From RGIG8709 sp045537065 (GTDB taxonomy: Bacteria; Bacillota; Clostridia; Monoglobales; Monoglobaceae), in NCBI GenBank assembly GCA_045537065.1, contig JAZSOT010000009.1, positions 1 through 44,553 of the forward strand: a stretch of DNA of 44,553 nt. The letters are read 5' to 3'. A program made the translations under genes and the position numbers. Under the pieces are notes generated by a model that made no database searches, was not told where the DNA came from, and saw only the letters and a program-made list of their open reading frames with translations. Within the stretch, counting starts at the first letter, position 1; each line of letters starts with the position of its first letter. Below, piece by piece: positions 9,380 to 18,952 of this stretch.

Positions 9380-9429
9380 TAGTTTTTTTAAATTTTTTTT
9401 ATAATTTTATTAAAATTTTGTAACATAAC

Positions 9430-9471
9430 AAAAAAAACCTTGAATTTTGTGCAAATGCACCAAATTCAAGG
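9430..9471 (-). terminator. Rho-independent terminator of the iscS-to-permease unit
   Basis: A ten-pair outer stem (CCTTGAATTT with AAATTCAAGG) encloses a GTGC/GCAC inner stem. On the minus strand it is followed by eight T residues. It lies 25 bases past the permease stop and ends the long upstream unit before the dcw promoter begins. Confidence 0.92.
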
Positions 9472-9495
9472 CTTAATTTTCTATAATTTTCCTTT

Positions 9496-10590
9496 TTAAA
9501 TTTTATTTATTTTACCATCTTCGACATAATCTTCCACCAATTCTTTTATTATGGCACAGACGGGAACTCCCACTATCATTCCAATAAAACCAAAGAGGTC
9601 ACCGAACACAATAACCGCAACTAAAACCAGAAGCGGACTTATCCCCGTTGAACTACTTATAATTTTCGGTTGAATAATATTTCCGTCTATCTGTCCGAAG
9701 ATTATCTGAAAAACAGCAACCCACAATGCTTTAAACGGGCCCGTCGTTAAAAGCGTTATTGTGATAATTATAATATTTGAGACAATAGGTCCGAAAAATG
9801 GAACCAAATTACCAAAGGCAACTATAAGTCCAAGCAAAAACGCATAGGGGACGTCAAGCACTGAAAGAAAAACAGCTGCAACGGCTCCTACAAGCAAGGC
9901 ATCAAGTGAAAGGCCTGTGAAATAGGAATAAAATAAATCAATTGTTTTTCTTCCGTATGCATATATAATTCTTCTTGGTTTTTCAGGAATTATTCTCTCC
10001 GTCAGGCTTTTTGAAAATGAAAATATATTTTTCTTTTCTATTATCATATAAACCGACAAAATAACAGATATAAAAACCGTTATAAATCCGTTGGCAATTC
10101 CTGAAATTATTCCCAGATATTTATTTATTTGTGTCATATTAAACATAGATGCAAATTTCTGACTTAAAATATCAAGGGAATTAAACTTTGAGAAAAATTC
10201 ATTCTCCGAAAGGAAGGTTTTTATAACATTATAATAGCCTGGTATATTCTGTGTAAATTCCTCAATGTTTTTATAAATTCTGGGAGCAACAAATTTTATT
10301 GCAAAAAACAGAATAAGAAAAACAAGAACATAAAGAGAGATAACGCTTATAGGAAGTGCTTTTTCCTTTATAAAATTAAACTTTATCTTCCTGATAAGTC
10401 TTGCAATCTTTTCTGCAGGTTTTGAAAGAAAAAATGCAATAACCCCGCCAAGAATTATAGGAAACAATATATCAAAAAGGTTTCCGAAAAATTCCGCAAT
10501 ATCACGATAATTATTCAAAAGCTTATATATAAGGATAAGTGCTGTGCCAGAAAGCACAAGCTTTGCCCAATGGCTTTCAAACCTTTTCAT
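9496..10590 (-). CDS. AI-2E family (PerM/YdiK-type) membrane transporter
   Basis: Polytopic membrane protein of 364 residues. It has paired N-terminal helices (residues 10-60), further helices near 75-95 and 160-185, and a C-terminal group of four (about 215-345). The conserved region GLIVAFGNLVPFFGPIVSNI and the block QIDGNIIQPKI are diagnostic for the AI-2E transporter family (formerly UPF0118). Members have been linked to quorum-signal export, sodium-proton exchange or unknown cargo, so the substrate here is open. It is the last gene of the unit, 16 bases after the DUF1015 gene and just before a strong terminator. Confidence 0.9.
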   Translation of the reverse strand: MKRFESHWAKLVLSGTALILIYKLLNNYRDIAEFFGNLFDILFPIILGGVIAFFLSKPAEKIARLIRKIKFNFIKEKALPISVISLYVLVFLILFFAIKFVAPRIYKNIEEFTQNIPGYYNVIKTFLSENEFFSKFNSLDILSQKFASMFNMTQINKYLGIISGIANGFITVFISVILSVYMIIEKKNIFSFSKSLTERIIPEKPRRIIYAYGRKTIDLFYSYFTGLSLDALLVGAVAAVFLSVLDVPYAFLLGLIVAFGNLVPFFGPIVSNIIIITITLLTTGPFKALWVAVFQIIFGQIDGNIIQPKIISSSTGISPLLVLVAVIVFGDLFGFIGMIVGVPVCAIIKELVEDYVEDGKINKI

Positions 10591-10606
10591 TTTTAAACCC
10601 GCCTTT

Positions 10607-11797
10607 TTATTTTATCTTTTTCGCCTCAAAATAAAATCTCTTTTCGTTTGCCTCTCCCATAGAAAATGTTTTTCTGGGAAGTGCACCATCGTTGATTACA
10701 GATTCAAACAAATCACCCTTTGACGGCTTCGGAAGAATTATTCCAAGTCTGCCTTTTTCCTTTGAAAGCTCTTTAACCGTGTCATCTCCGTGAATATAAT
10801 CAACAGAATAGCCAAATTCATCAATAAACTTCTGGATAGCTCCAACTGCAAGGTCAGCTACAGATTTTTCAATTATAACCTCTGTTTTCTTATCTTCATA
10901 TACAAATTCTATTTTATGACCGTCTTTGCTCTCAGGATAGAATTTTTTAAGTTCTTCAATAACCTCATATGGCTCAACATCAAACAAAACTCTGTGAATT
11001 GGTTCAAACTCTAAAGCTTCGTCATAAATATTTTCTATTTCAGCAAGGCAATATCTTGCAGGGTGATTTTTTATTTCTTCCTCTGAAAGTCCTTTTTTTA
11101 TGTTCTCCCAGCATGTTTTCGCAGTCGCTAAAGAATGGTTTCCGTCTCCAACCGCAAATGCAAGATTATCCTTTGCAGATGATGCATACTTATTTATCTT
11201 TTCAATGATTTTGTCGGACGCATCACTTGAAAGCTTATAACCTTTAAGGTGTCCGCCCTGCTCCATAAGAGAAAAATCATAAATAAGCTCACCCTCTGCC
11301 TTATTTGGAATAATATCATTTTCCCCATCATTTATTAAAATTATAACATGAGGAAGTTCCAAAGGAGCATTTTCACGGATTTTTACTCTGGGAGGAATTC
11401 TCTCTGCAACAGTTCCCTCAGTTGCTCTTATTCTGCTTTTAGAGCCTTTTGAGAAATCATATTCTTCCAAATCAACCGCTCCGATAATTCCTTTTCTCAC
11501 TCTGCCCCCCGAAAGGGTTCTCTCTGTATATACAAGACAACTTTTAAGCTCTTCAAAAATACCCTCTTCAAGATATTTTTTCATTTCCGCATTGATTTTT
11601 TCAATTCGGGCATCTCCCTCTTCAAGAAATGCTTCTGGATAAACAAGCTTTAAGGTTGACGGAGCATCCCCAACGAACTTTGCCACTCTGTTCCAGTAAT
11701 TCTTCTCAGATGTATATTGGTCGCAGGCAACAACGCTCCATTTTTCATTTTCTACATTCTTTGGTATTAATATATCTGTTTTATTTAAAAGCCCCAT
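10607..11797 (-). CDS. DUF1015 family protein
   Basis: Soluble 396-residue protein of the DUF1015 family, widespread in anaerobic Firmicutes and of no established function. It begins with the family pattern (WSVVACDQYTSEKNYW near residue 20). It also contains the conserved GDGNHSLATAK motif near residue 217 and YIHGDD near 335. No signal peptide or membrane segment is visible. It sits between metG (9 bases) and the AI-2E permease (16 bases), so all three are probably co-transcribed. I assign no function. Confidence 0.88.
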   Translation of the reverse strand: MGLLNKTDILIPKNVENEKWSVVACDQYTSEKNYWNRVAKFVGDAPSTLKLVYPEAFLEEGDARIEKINAEMKKYLEEGIFEELKSCLVYTERTLSGGRVRKGIIGAVDLEEYDFSKGSKSRIRATEGTVAERIPPRVKIRENAPLELPHVIILINDGENDIIPNKAEGELIYDFSLMEQGGHLKGYKLSSDASDKIIEKINKYASSAKDNLAFAVGDGNHSLATAKTCWENIKKGLSEEEIKNHPARYCLAEIENIYDEALEFEPIHRVLFDVEPYEVIEELKKFYPESKDGHKIEFVYEDKKTEVIIEKSVADLAVGAIQKFIDEFGYSVDYIHGDDTVKELSKEKGRLGIILPKPSKGDLFESVINDGALPRKTFSMGEANEKRFYFEAKKIK

Positions 11798-11806
11798 TAT
11801 AATCTC

Positions 11807-13735
11807 CTATACTATCTGTGCACCGCTTTGAATATCCCCGTCAACTGTTGTTACAACAAGTTTTTCCTGATATTCTGCACTCAAAATCATACCATGGGAT
11901 TCGAGTCCCATCATTTTTCTAACAGGGAAGTTTGCAACAAAGAGCACATTTTTGCCAACTAATTCTTCAGGCTTATAAAAGCTTGAAATTCCTGATAAAA
12001 TCTGTCTTGTTTCGCTTCCTGTTTCAATTAAAAATCTTAAAAGCTTTTTAGACTTCGGCACTTGCTCGCATTCAAGCACCTTTCCAACTCTTATATCAAG
12101 CTTTAAGAATGTGTCAAAATCAACATCTTCCTTAAAAGGCTCAATTTCTATCTTCTGTGGTGCAGAAAGCTTTGCTTCTTCTTCCAATGTCTTTATCATT
12201 TCTTCTGCATCAATTCTGCCAAATAAAGGCTTTGCTTCAGGAATGCTTTCTCCTGCTTTCAAAGAGCCGAACTCTTTGATATTTTCAAGAGATAAATCGT
12301 CAAATGAAAGCTGAGCTTTTATCTTCTCGCTTGTTTCAGGCATAAATGAAGATATAAGGGATGCAATAAAACGGATAGCTTCTGCTAGATTATACATAAC
12401 TGTCTGAAGCTCACCCTTTTTTGCCTCATCCTTCGCAAGAACCCAAGGCATAGTTTCATCAATATATTTATTTGCACGGGATGCAATTTTCATAATACTG
12501 CCGAGTGCATCCGATGTTTTAAACTCATCCATATAGGAAATAGTCTCGCGTTTAGCATCAAGAACAGTTTCTGCAAGGTTTTTATCAAACTCTGTTTCTG
12601 CACCTTTTTCAGGGATTACACCACCAAAATATTTTGTTATCATTGATGCTGTTCTGTTTACAAGATTTCCTAATGTATTTGCAAGGTCTGTGTTATAAGA
12701 ATTAATAATCTTTTCATAGGTTATTGTTCCGTCTTGCGCGTATGGCATTTCGCTGAGAAGATAATATCTCACAGCATCAACGCCGAAATACTTAACCAAA
12801 TCATCAGCATAAATAACATTTCCAAGTGATTTGCTCATTTTGTCTTCCCCGTTTAAAAGCCACGGATGACCAAAAACCTTTTTGGGAAGAGGTAAATCAA
12901 GAGCCATAAGAATAATCGGCCAGTAAATAGTGTGAAATCTTAATATATCTTTTCCGATAATATGAACATCACAGGGCCAGTATTTTTTATATAAATCACC
13001 CTCACCGTCAGGCGAATAACCAAGTGCTGTTATATAGTTTGTGAGAGCATCTATCCACACATAGATAACGTGCTTCGGGTCAAAGTCAACTGGAATACCC
13101 CAGTCGAAGGTTGACCTTGAAACACAAAGGTCCTGAATTCCAGGCTTTATGAAATTGTTTATCATTTCTTTTTTTCTTGATTCTGGCTGAATGAAATCAG
13201 AATTTTCTTCAATATATTTTTCAAGTCTTTCCTGATATTTGCTCATTTTGAAAAAGTATGTTTCTTCATTTTCCTTATGAACTTCTCTTCCGCAGTCAGG
13301 ACATTTTCCGTCAACAAGCTGAGTGTCTGTCCAGAATGATTCGCAAGGAGTACAATACCAGCCCTCATATGAGCTTTTATATATATCACCTTTATCATAA
13401 AGCTTTTTGAATATTTTCTTAACAGCTTCAACATGATAATCATCTGTTGTTCTTATAAACTTGTCATAGCTTGAGTTCATAAGATTCCAAATATCCTTGA
13501 TTTCCCCTGCAACGTTATCAACATATTCCTGGGGAGAAATTTTATTTTCCTCTGCAAGCTGCTGAATTTTCTGTCCGTGTTCATCTGTTCCTGTCAGGAA
13601 GAACACATCATATCCTTCATATCTTTTAAAACGTGCAATAGCATCAGCAAGGACAACCTCATAGGTGTTTCCTATATGTGGTTTTCTCGATGTGTATGCT
13701 ATGGCAGTGGTTAAATAAAATTTTTCTTTTTCCAT
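11807..13735 (-). CDS. metG: Methionyl-tRNA synthetase with C-terminal tRNA-binding domain
   Basis: Class I aminoacyl-tRNA synthetase that charges tRNA-Met. The HIGH-type motif is HIGN near residue 20. A four-cysteine zinc knuckle (CTPC and CPDC) lies near residues 125-145, and KMSKS is near 298. The last about 110 residues (from LDIRVGKVLECEQVPKSKKL) form the EMAP-II/Trbp111-like OB domain that aids tRNA binding and dimerisation. Another ATG 12 bases upstream overlaps the ribosome site GGAAGGA, so the ATG at 13735 is preferred. An elongator tRNA-Met gene lies elsewhere in this window. Confidence 0.97.
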   Translation of the reverse strand: MEKEKFYLTTAIAYTSRKPHIGNTYEVVLADAIARFKRYEGYDVFFLTGTDEHGQKIQQLAEENKISPQEYVDNVAGEIKDIWNLMNSSYDKFIRTTDDYHVEAVKKIFKKLYDKGDIYKSSYEGWYCTPCESFWTDTQLVDGKCPDCGREVHKENEETYFFKMSKYQERLEKYIEENSDFIQPESRKKEMINNFIKPGIQDLCVSRSTFDWGIPVDFDPKHVIYVWIDALTNYITALGYSPDGEGDLYKKYWPCDVHIIGKDILRFHTIYWPIILMALDLPLPKKVFGHPWLLNGEDKMSKSLGNVIYADDLVKYFGVDAVRYYLLSEMPYAQDGTITYEKIINSYNTDLANTLGNLVNRTASMITKYFGGVIPEKGAETEFDKNLAETVLDAKRETISYMDEFKTSDALGSIMKIASRANKYIDETMPWVLAKDEAKKGELQTVMYNLAEAIRFIASLISSFMPETSEKIKAQLSFDDLSLENIKEFGSLKAGESIPEAKPLFGRIDAEEMIKTLEEEAKLSAPQKIEIEPFKEDVDFDTFLKLDIRVGKVLECEQVPKSKKLLRFLIETGSETRQILSGISSFYKPEELVGKNVLFVANFPVRKMMGLESHGMILSAEYQEKLVVTTVDGDIQSGAQIV

Positions 13736-13764
13736 TATATATTTCATCCTTCCAAAATCATATT

Positions 13765-14775
13765 CTAATTCTCGTTACCAAAAGGGATACCAAAGTGGTC
13801 ATAGCAAAGCTTTGTTACAACCCTACCCCTTGGTGTTCTGTTTATAAAGCCGATTTGCATAAGATACGGTTCATAAACATCTTCTATAGTTTCGCTTTCC
13901 TCACCAATGGTAGCAGCAAGGGTATCAAGTCCCACAGGACCGCCTCCATAGTTATTTATAACCGCAAGAAGCATTTTCTTATCTGTTGCATCAAGACCTA
14001 AAGAGTCAACCTCCAACGCATTTAGTGCATCGTCTGCAACCTGATTTGTTATCACCCCGTCTGCCTTTATCTGGGCAAAATCTCTCACCCTTTTCAAAAG
14101 ACGGTTTGCAATTCTTGGGGTTCCTCTTGAACGCATTGCAATTTCCATTGCTCCCTCGTCCATTATTCCTATTCCCAAAATTCCTGCACTTCTTAAAACT
14201 ATTTTTTTAAGCTCTTCAGGAGTATATATTTCAAGTCTTAAAATAACACCAAAACGGTCTCTAAGGGGTGCCGTAAGCGCCCCCGCCTTTGTTGTTGCTC
14301 CAATTAAAGTAAACTTTGGCAAATCAAGACGGATAGAACGGGCAGACGGGCCTTTTCCTATTATAATATCAAGGGCATAGTCTTCCATTGCAGGATAAAG
14401 AATTTCTTCAACGCTTCTTGAAAGTCTGTGAATTTCGTCAACAAACAAAATATCGTTTTCCGACAAATTTGTAAGAAGTGCCGCAAGGTCTCCCTGCTTT
14501 TCAATAGCAGGGCCTGATGTTATTCTTATACTGACTCCCATTTCGTTTGCTATTATATTGGAAAGGGTTGTTTTTCCAAGGCCCGGAGGTCCATAGAGCA
14601 AAACATGGTCTAAGGATTCGCCACGCATTTTAGCAGCATCAATAAACACCTTTAAATTACCCTTAACCTTTTCCTGTCCCACATAATCATCCAAAGTCTT
14701 TGGTCTTAAACCATATTCAATTTCATTATCACCGTTTATCTCGGCTGTGGTTATAATTCTGTTTTCTATATCCAT
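13765..14775 (-). CDS. ruvB: Holliday junction branch migration ATPase RuvB
   Basis: AAA+ motor that drives branch migration of Holliday junctions with RuvA. Visible motifs are LRPKTLDDYVGQ near residue 23, Walker A GPPGLGKTT near 63, Walker B VDEIHRL near 114, sensor GATTKAG near 160, the arginine finger region LRDRFG, and the winged-helix C-terminus ending GFINRTPRGR. The 336 residues are normal. It starts only three bases after the ruvA stop. No ruvC is adjacent, as is common in Firmicutes. Confidence 0.98.
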   Translation of the reverse strand: MDIENRIITTAEINGDNEIEYGLRPKTLDDYVGQEKVKGNLKVFIDAAKMRGESLDHVLLYGPPGLGKTTLSNIIANEMGVSIRITSGPAIEKQGDLAALLTNLSENDILFVDEIHRLSRSVEEILYPAMEDYALDIIIGKGPSARSIRLDLPKFTLIGATTKAGALTAPLRDRFGVILRLEIYTPEELKKIVLRSAGILGIGIMDEGAMEIAMRSRGTPRIANRLLKRVRDFAQIKADGVITNQVADDALNALEVDSLGLDATDKKMLLAVINNYGGGPVGLDTLAATIGEESETIEDVYEPYLMQIGFINRTPRGRVVTKLCYDHFGIPFGNEN

Positions 14776-14778
14776 TAT

Positions 14779-15381
14779 TTAGCCTTTCATAAGTTTTTTA
14801 AGACCGATTTTTATAATTTCTTCTGTTGTTCCCGCCTCACCTTTTATAGCACTTTGTGCTTCCTGCTTTGTGTATCCGAGGACAACCAGAGCAGATAGTG
14901 CTTCGTTATCCAGCGGTGTCTCAGTCTCAAAAATCTCATCTGCAGTAATTCCTTCCAAATCTGCATTTTTGAACTTATCCTTAAGTTCCAGCACAATTCT
15001 CTGTGCCCCTTTTATTCCAAGACCCGGAGTATTCTTTGCTATATATTTTGTATCCTCCGAAACAACACAAAGCATAAACTTTGATGGAGAAATATTTGAA
15101 AGAAGACTTATAGCCGTCTTTGCACCAATTCTTGAAACTCCGATTATCATTTCAAATATTCTTTTTTCCTCTAAAGTGGAAAAACCATAAAGGTCAAAAA
15201 CATCCACTCCTGCACCTGTTTTGAAATTAAGATATGTATAAAGCCTTGCATATTCTCCGATTTTGCCCATAGAATCCAGAGTTTCTTTACTTGCATAAAT
15301 TTTATATCCAACCCCGGATGCATCAATTACCGCAAAATCGTTTTCCTTATACGCAATTTCTCCCGATATGTAATAATACAT
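14779..15381 (-). CDS. ruvA: Holliday junction DNA helicase subunit RuvA
   Basis: Tetrameric junction-binding protein that loads RuvB. It begins MYYYISGEIAYKEND (OB domain), then carries helix-hairpin-helix segments (IGAKTAISLLS near residue 78 and GLGIKGAQRIVLELK near 115) and a C-terminal RuvB-binding domain (ALVVLGYTKQEAQ near 162). An upstream in-frame start would add eight residues with a poor context. The ATG at 15381 follows AAAGGGTGTAAGGCT and matches the family N-terminus, giving 200 residues. Confidence 0.97.
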   Translation of the reverse strand: MYYYISGEIAYKENDFAVIDASGVGYKIYASKETLDSMGKIGEYARLYTYLNFKTGAGVDVFDLYGFSTLEEKRIFEMIIGVSRIGAKTAISLLSNISPSKFMLCVVSEDTKYIAKNTPGLGIKGAQRIVLELKDKFKNADLEGITADEIFETETPLDNEALSALVVLGYTKQEAQSAIKGEAGTTEEIIKIGLKKLMKG

Positions 15382-15385
15382 AGCC

Positions 15386-15853
15386 TTACACCCTTTCCAG
15401 CACAAGTCTTAGTGCTTCATCAGAGGTTTTTCTTCTTACCTCGCATCTATTTCCTTTGAAATGATATTCAAAGGCTTTATGTTCATCTTCCGAACAAATA
15501 CTGATATAAACAAGTCCCACGGGCTTTAAATCCGTTGCCCCGCCAGGGCCTGCAAGTCCTGTTATTCCTATACCAAAATCAGCGTTTGAAAGCTTTTTTA
15601 TCCCCTCGGACATCTGGAGTGCAACCACCTCGGAAACTGCTCCAAATTCTTTAATATCCTCCATATTCACACCGAGAACCTTTGCCTTTTGTTCATTGGC
15701 ATAGCTTACAACACCCAAGTCAAAGCAAGCTGAAGAGCCAGCCACAGATGTTATTCTCTCCGCAACAAGACCTCCTGTACAGCTTTCCGCTGTTGCCACC
15801 TTTTTTCCGCTTTCCATAAGCTTTTCAACAAGCTTTGTTTCAAGATTTTTCAA
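15386..15853 (-). CDS. Stand-alone CinA C-terminal domain (NMN amidohydrolase, PncC family)
   Basis: Small enzyme of the CinA/PncC family, which hydrolyses nicotinamide mononucleotide to nicotinic acid mononucleotide and so recycles the NMN released by bacterial DNA ligase. Motifs are AESCTGGLVAERIT near residue 24, SYANEQKAKVLGV near 55 and GITGLAGPGGA near 98. The N-terminal molybdopterin-like half found in full-length CinA is absent. An in-frame GTG at 15862 overlaps the ribosome site AAAGGTG. The TTG at 15853, eight bases behind it, is the better start. It lies between thiI and ruvA. Confidence 0.9.
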   Translation of the reverse strand: MKNLETKLVEKLMESGKKVATAESCTGGLVAERITSVAGSSACFDLGVVSYANEQKAKVLGVNMEDIKEFGAVSEVVALQMSEGIKKLSNADFGIGITGLAGPGGATDLKPVGLVYISICSEDEHKAFEYHFKGNRCEVRRKTSDEALRLVLERV

Positions 15854-15864
15854 TACATTCACCT

Positions 15865-17040
15865 TTATCTGACTTTTAAGATTTCAGTTTCTAAAACTGC
15901 CTTTTCTATCATTTCTTCAATATTTACAAGAGCCTTTTCAGCCTCCTCAATTTCCTTTAGATTAGGCTTTGTTTTGGGATGCTTAGGAACAAATATTGTG
16001 CAACAATCCTCATATGGCAAAATAGATTTTTCAAAGGCCCCCATTTTCTTTGAAATCTCAACAATTTCTTCCTTGTCCATTCCGATTAAAGGACGGAAAA
16101 CAGGTCTCTTAACTGCCGCATCTGTGCAAACCAGGCTCTCCATAGTCTGGCTTGCAACCTGACCGATGCTTTCACCCGTTATAAGTGCTGCACACTCATC
16201 TCTTTCTGCAATTTTTTCTGCAATTTTCATCATTATACGACGCATAATAACCGTCAGATAATTCTTCGGACATTTATCAATTATTTCAAGCTGAATTTCC
16301 GTAAACGGAACTATATTTAACTTAATTTTGCCCGTAAATTCGGACATTATTCTTGCAAGGTCAATAACCTTCTCCTTGGCACGGTCGCTTGTATATGGAT
16401 GGCTGTGAAAATGCACCGCCTCAATAACAACTCCTCTTTTTGCAATCATATATCCCGCAACAGGACTGTCTATACCGCCTGAAAGAAGAAGCATTGCTCT
16501 TCCGTTTGTTCCAACCGGCATACCACAAGCGCCTTTTTCTTTCTTAACATAAACATATGCTTCGTCTCTTATCTCAACATTAACCATAACCTCAGGGCAT
16601 CTAACATCAACCTTTATACCACCGATATTGGAAAGAATAATACCGCCTACCTTTGCACTAAGGTCTGGTGACTTATAGGGAAATGATTTATCTTCTCTTT
16701 TTGACTCAACCTTAAAGGTTTTAAACTCTCCGTATTCCTTTAAAAGGTTTACCGCAGTTTCCCCAATTTTTTCAAGATTTTTTTCACACTTAACTGCAAG
16801 ACAGATATTCACTATACCGAATATTTTTTTAAGCGCCAAAACCGCCTCCTCCATGGGGGCATTTTCTTTGTCCTTTGGCTCAACATAAATTGTTGACTGA
16901 GCCTTTCTTACACCGAAATGTCCCAATGAATCAAGGCGGCTTTTTATATTATCAAGAAGTTTCTGCTCAAATGCAGGCTTATTAAGCCCTTTCAAGGCTA
17001 TCTCTCCGTATTTTATAAGAATTAAATCTATTTTTGACAT
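15865..17040 (-). CDS. thiI: tRNA 4-thiouridine synthetase ThiI
   Basis: Adenylates U8 of tRNAs and receives persulfide sulfur to make 4-thiouridine; in some bacteria it also feeds thiamine synthesis. An N-terminal ferredoxin-like region (KYGEIALKGLNK near residue 10) and a THUMP domain (about 60-165) precede the PP-loop LLLSGGIDSPVAGY near 185. It ends at 391 residues without the rhodanese domain of the E. coli enzyme, as in Bacillus. The gene directly upstream is a cysteine desulfurase, the expected sulfur donor, so the two form a functional pair. Confidence 0.96.
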   Translation of the reverse strand: MSKIDLILIKYGEIALKGLNKPAFEQKLLDNIKSRLDSLGHFGVRKAQSTIYVEPKDKENAPMEEAVLALKKIFGIVNICLAVKCEKNLEKIGETAVNLLKEYGEFKTFKVESKREDKSFPYKSPDLSAKVGGIILSNIGGIKVDVRCPEVMVNVEIRDEAYVYVKKEKGACGMPVGTNGRAMLLLSGGIDSPVAGYMIAKRGVVIEAVHFHSHPYTSDRAKEKVIDLARIMSEFTGKIKLNIVPFTEIQLEIIDKCPKNYLTVIMRRIMMKIAEKIAERDECAALITGESIGQVASQTMESLVCTDAAVKRPVFRPLIGMDKEEIVEISKKMGAFEKSILPYEDCCTIFVPKHPKTKPNLKEIEEAEKALVNIEEMIEKAVLETEILKVR

Positions 17041-17062
17041 TTGTGTCTCTACCTTCCGATTT

Positions 17063-18211
17063 TTATTTTCTCATTACTTTTCTTACAGTTTCAACTGTGC
17101 TTATAAGCTTATCCACAGTATAATCGATTTCTTCCTTTGTTGTGAACTCACTCAATGAAAATCTTATACTTCCGTCAATTAACGTTCTGTCAAGTCCTAT
17201 TGCCGTCAACACGTAGCTTGGTGCTTTTTTATGGCTTGAGCAGGCAGACCCTGATGAAACATAAATTCCGTAATTTTCAAGAGAGTGAAGAATGACCTCC
17301 GACTTTGCCCCTTTAAAGGAAACATTCAGTATATGAGGTGCTGACTCCCGTTCCGGAGTATTAACCTTTACATCAGGAATATTTGAAACTATTCCTTGCT
17401 CGAGTCTTTCTCTGAGTGTTCTCATTTTCTCGGTTTTTCTTTCAAAATCCGTATATGACATCAAAGCTGCAAGTCCAAAACCTGCAATTCCTGGGACATT
17501 CTCTGTTCCCGGTCTTATATTTCCTTGCTGGCCTCCTCCATAAATAATCGGCCTTATATTAAGTCCTGACTTTATATAGAGAGCACCCATTCCCTTTGGT
17601 CCGTGAATCTTATGAGAACTCAGCGTTATAATATCTGCCCCAAGAGACTGTGCAGAAAATTTCAGCTTTCCATAGCCCTGAACTGCATCCACATGGAAAA
17701 CTGCTGACGGATTTCTTCTTTTTAAAATATCCGACATTTCCTTTATAGGCTCTATAGTTCCTATTTCGTTATTAACAAGCATACAGGTAACCAAAACTGT
17801 GTCTTGTCTTATCATTTTTTCAAAACTTTTTAGGTCGCATCTACCGTCTTTTAAAACGGGGATGCGGCTTATAACATATCCTTTTGATTCAAGATATTCA
17901 AGCGTGCTTAGAACTGCAGGATGCTCAACCGCCGATGTTATTATATGTCTTCCTCTTTTTGAGGCACAAGTTCCAAGTATAGCAAGATTATCCCCTTCAG
18001 TACCGCCCGACAGAAAATAAATTTCCTTGTCACTGACTTTTATGGTATCCGCAATACGCTTTGCAGCAGTTTTTACTATTTTTTCAGCTTCCATACCTTT
18101 TCTGTGAAGTGATGACGGGTTCCCATATTCCTTTGTCATCACAGAAGATACAAGCTCACCGCATTCGGGATAGGCCATAGTTGTCGCACTGTTATCAAGA
18201 TATATTTCCAA
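17063..18211 (-). CDS. Cysteine desulfurase (IscS/NifS family)
   Basis: PLP enzyme that removes sulfur from cysteine as an enzyme-bound persulfide. It begins EIYLDNSATT, carries the PLP lysine in SSHKIHGPKGMG near residue 200 and the catalytic cysteine in SSGSACSSHK near 323. The longest open reading adds 15 residues. The TTG at 18211 has GGGAGG nine bases upstream and matches the family N-terminus. Its partner is inferred to be ThiI, 22 bases downstream, matching the nifZ-thiI pair of Bacillus. A general role in iron-sulfur cluster assembly is also possible; no iscU is adjacent. Confidence 0.93.
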   Translation of the reverse strand: MEIYLDNSATTMAYPECGELVSSVMTKEYGNPSSLHRKGMEAEKIVKTAAKRIADTIKVSDKEIYFLSGGTEGDNLAILGTCASKRGRHIITSAVEHPAVLSTLEYLESKGYVISRIPVLKDGRCDLKSFEKMIRQDTVLVTCMLVNNEIGTIEPIKEMSDILKRRNPSAVFHVDAVQGYGKLKFSAQSLGADIITLSSHKIHGPKGMGALYIKSGLNIRPIIYGGGQQGNIRPGTENVPGIAGFGLAALMSYTDFERKTEKMRTLRERLEQGIVSNIPDVKVNTPERESAPHILNVSFKGAKSEVILHSLENYGIYVSSGSACSSHKKAPSYVLTAIGLDRTLIDGSIRFSLSEFTTKEEIDYTVDKLISTVETVRKVMRK

Positions 18212-18257
18212 TTTAAAAACCTCCCGTTCTATTTTACCCGCAAAAAAATCGGGCATA

Positions 18258-18272
18258 TTACATAATATGTAA
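18258..18272. promoter_or_regulatory. Perfect 7-1-7 palindrome upstream of the cysteine desulfurase
   Basis: TTACATA and TATGTAA flank a single base. It lies in the 79-base gap between the coiled-coil gene and the desulfurase, about 45 bases before the TTG start. Its symmetry suits a dimeric repressor site, but no regulator is known for it. A CCCG...CGGG hairpin with an A/T loop follows. Confidence 0.35.
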
Positions 18273-18290
18273 AAACTTAAAAGCAGTGTT

Positions 18291-18899
18291 TTAATTTGCG
18301 TCTTCTATAATATTTTCTGATTTCACGATACGGATAGGAACCTTTCTTATAGAATCAAAAAACTGTTCCTCCGAAACCTTCTCCTGTGTGTTTGCTGCAC
18401 TTTCTGCAAAAGTTTCCTTTTGCTCTAAAACTCTTTCAATATTTGACAAATCATGCTCAAATTTTTTTATTGACTTAATAGAAATCTGTCTCAGTTCTTC
18501 AATTTCTTTTTTAAGAAGACTTATCTTTTTGCTTTCTGTCAGGAACTGATTATTCATTTCTCTCTTTTTTATTTCAATCTCGCGGTTTAAATTATTCTTC
18601 TCTGTTTCCGCAATGGTTTTTGCCTTTTGTTCTATTTCCTCTGCAGAACGTTTTGCATTCTCAATTATATCCTTTGCATTCTTCTGTGCAACCTCAAGAA
18701 CTGAAACAATAGCATCTCTGTTTTTTCTGGCTTCCGAAAGCTCGGCTTTCATTTCATAAAGTTCTTCTTTTAAAGCCTTGTTTTCCTCATTAATTTCGCT
18801 GAGTCTTTTTTCCGAAGTCTCATCAAGCTTTAATATATAGCTTAAAACATCCTTTCTTTTAAAACCGAAAAGACCTGTTCTGAGTATTTTGCCGTCCAT
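18291..18899 (-). CDS. DivIVA-like coiled-coil protein
   Basis: Soluble, highly charged protein of 202 residues. The N-terminus (ILRTGLFGFKRKDVLSYI) resembles the DivIVA lipid-binding motif, where FxR/GYxRxxVxxYL is followed by a coiled coil. Residues about 30-165 are heptad-rich coiled coil (KALKEELYEMKAELSEARK), and the tail is short. DivIVA relatives mark curved membrane at poles or septa, so a scaffold role is plausible but unproven. The ATG at 18899 follows AGGAGG by seven bases; an upstream in-frame start has no such site. It heads the transcription unit that continues into the sulfur and recombination genes. Confidence 0.65.
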   Translation of the reverse strand: MDGKILRTGLFGFKRKDVLSYILKLDETSEKRLSEINEENKALKEELYEMKAELSEARKNRDAIVSVLEVAQKNAKDIIENAKRSAEEIEQKAKTIAETEKNNLNREIEIKKREMNNQFLTESKKISLLKKEIEELRQISIKSIKKFEHDLSNIERVLEQKETFAESAANTQEKVSEEQFFDSIRKVPIRIVKSENIIEDAN

Positions 18900-18952
18900 T
18901 GTCAGTCCTCCTATCAAAATATTTTATTTTTTTACATAAACATACATTATAT

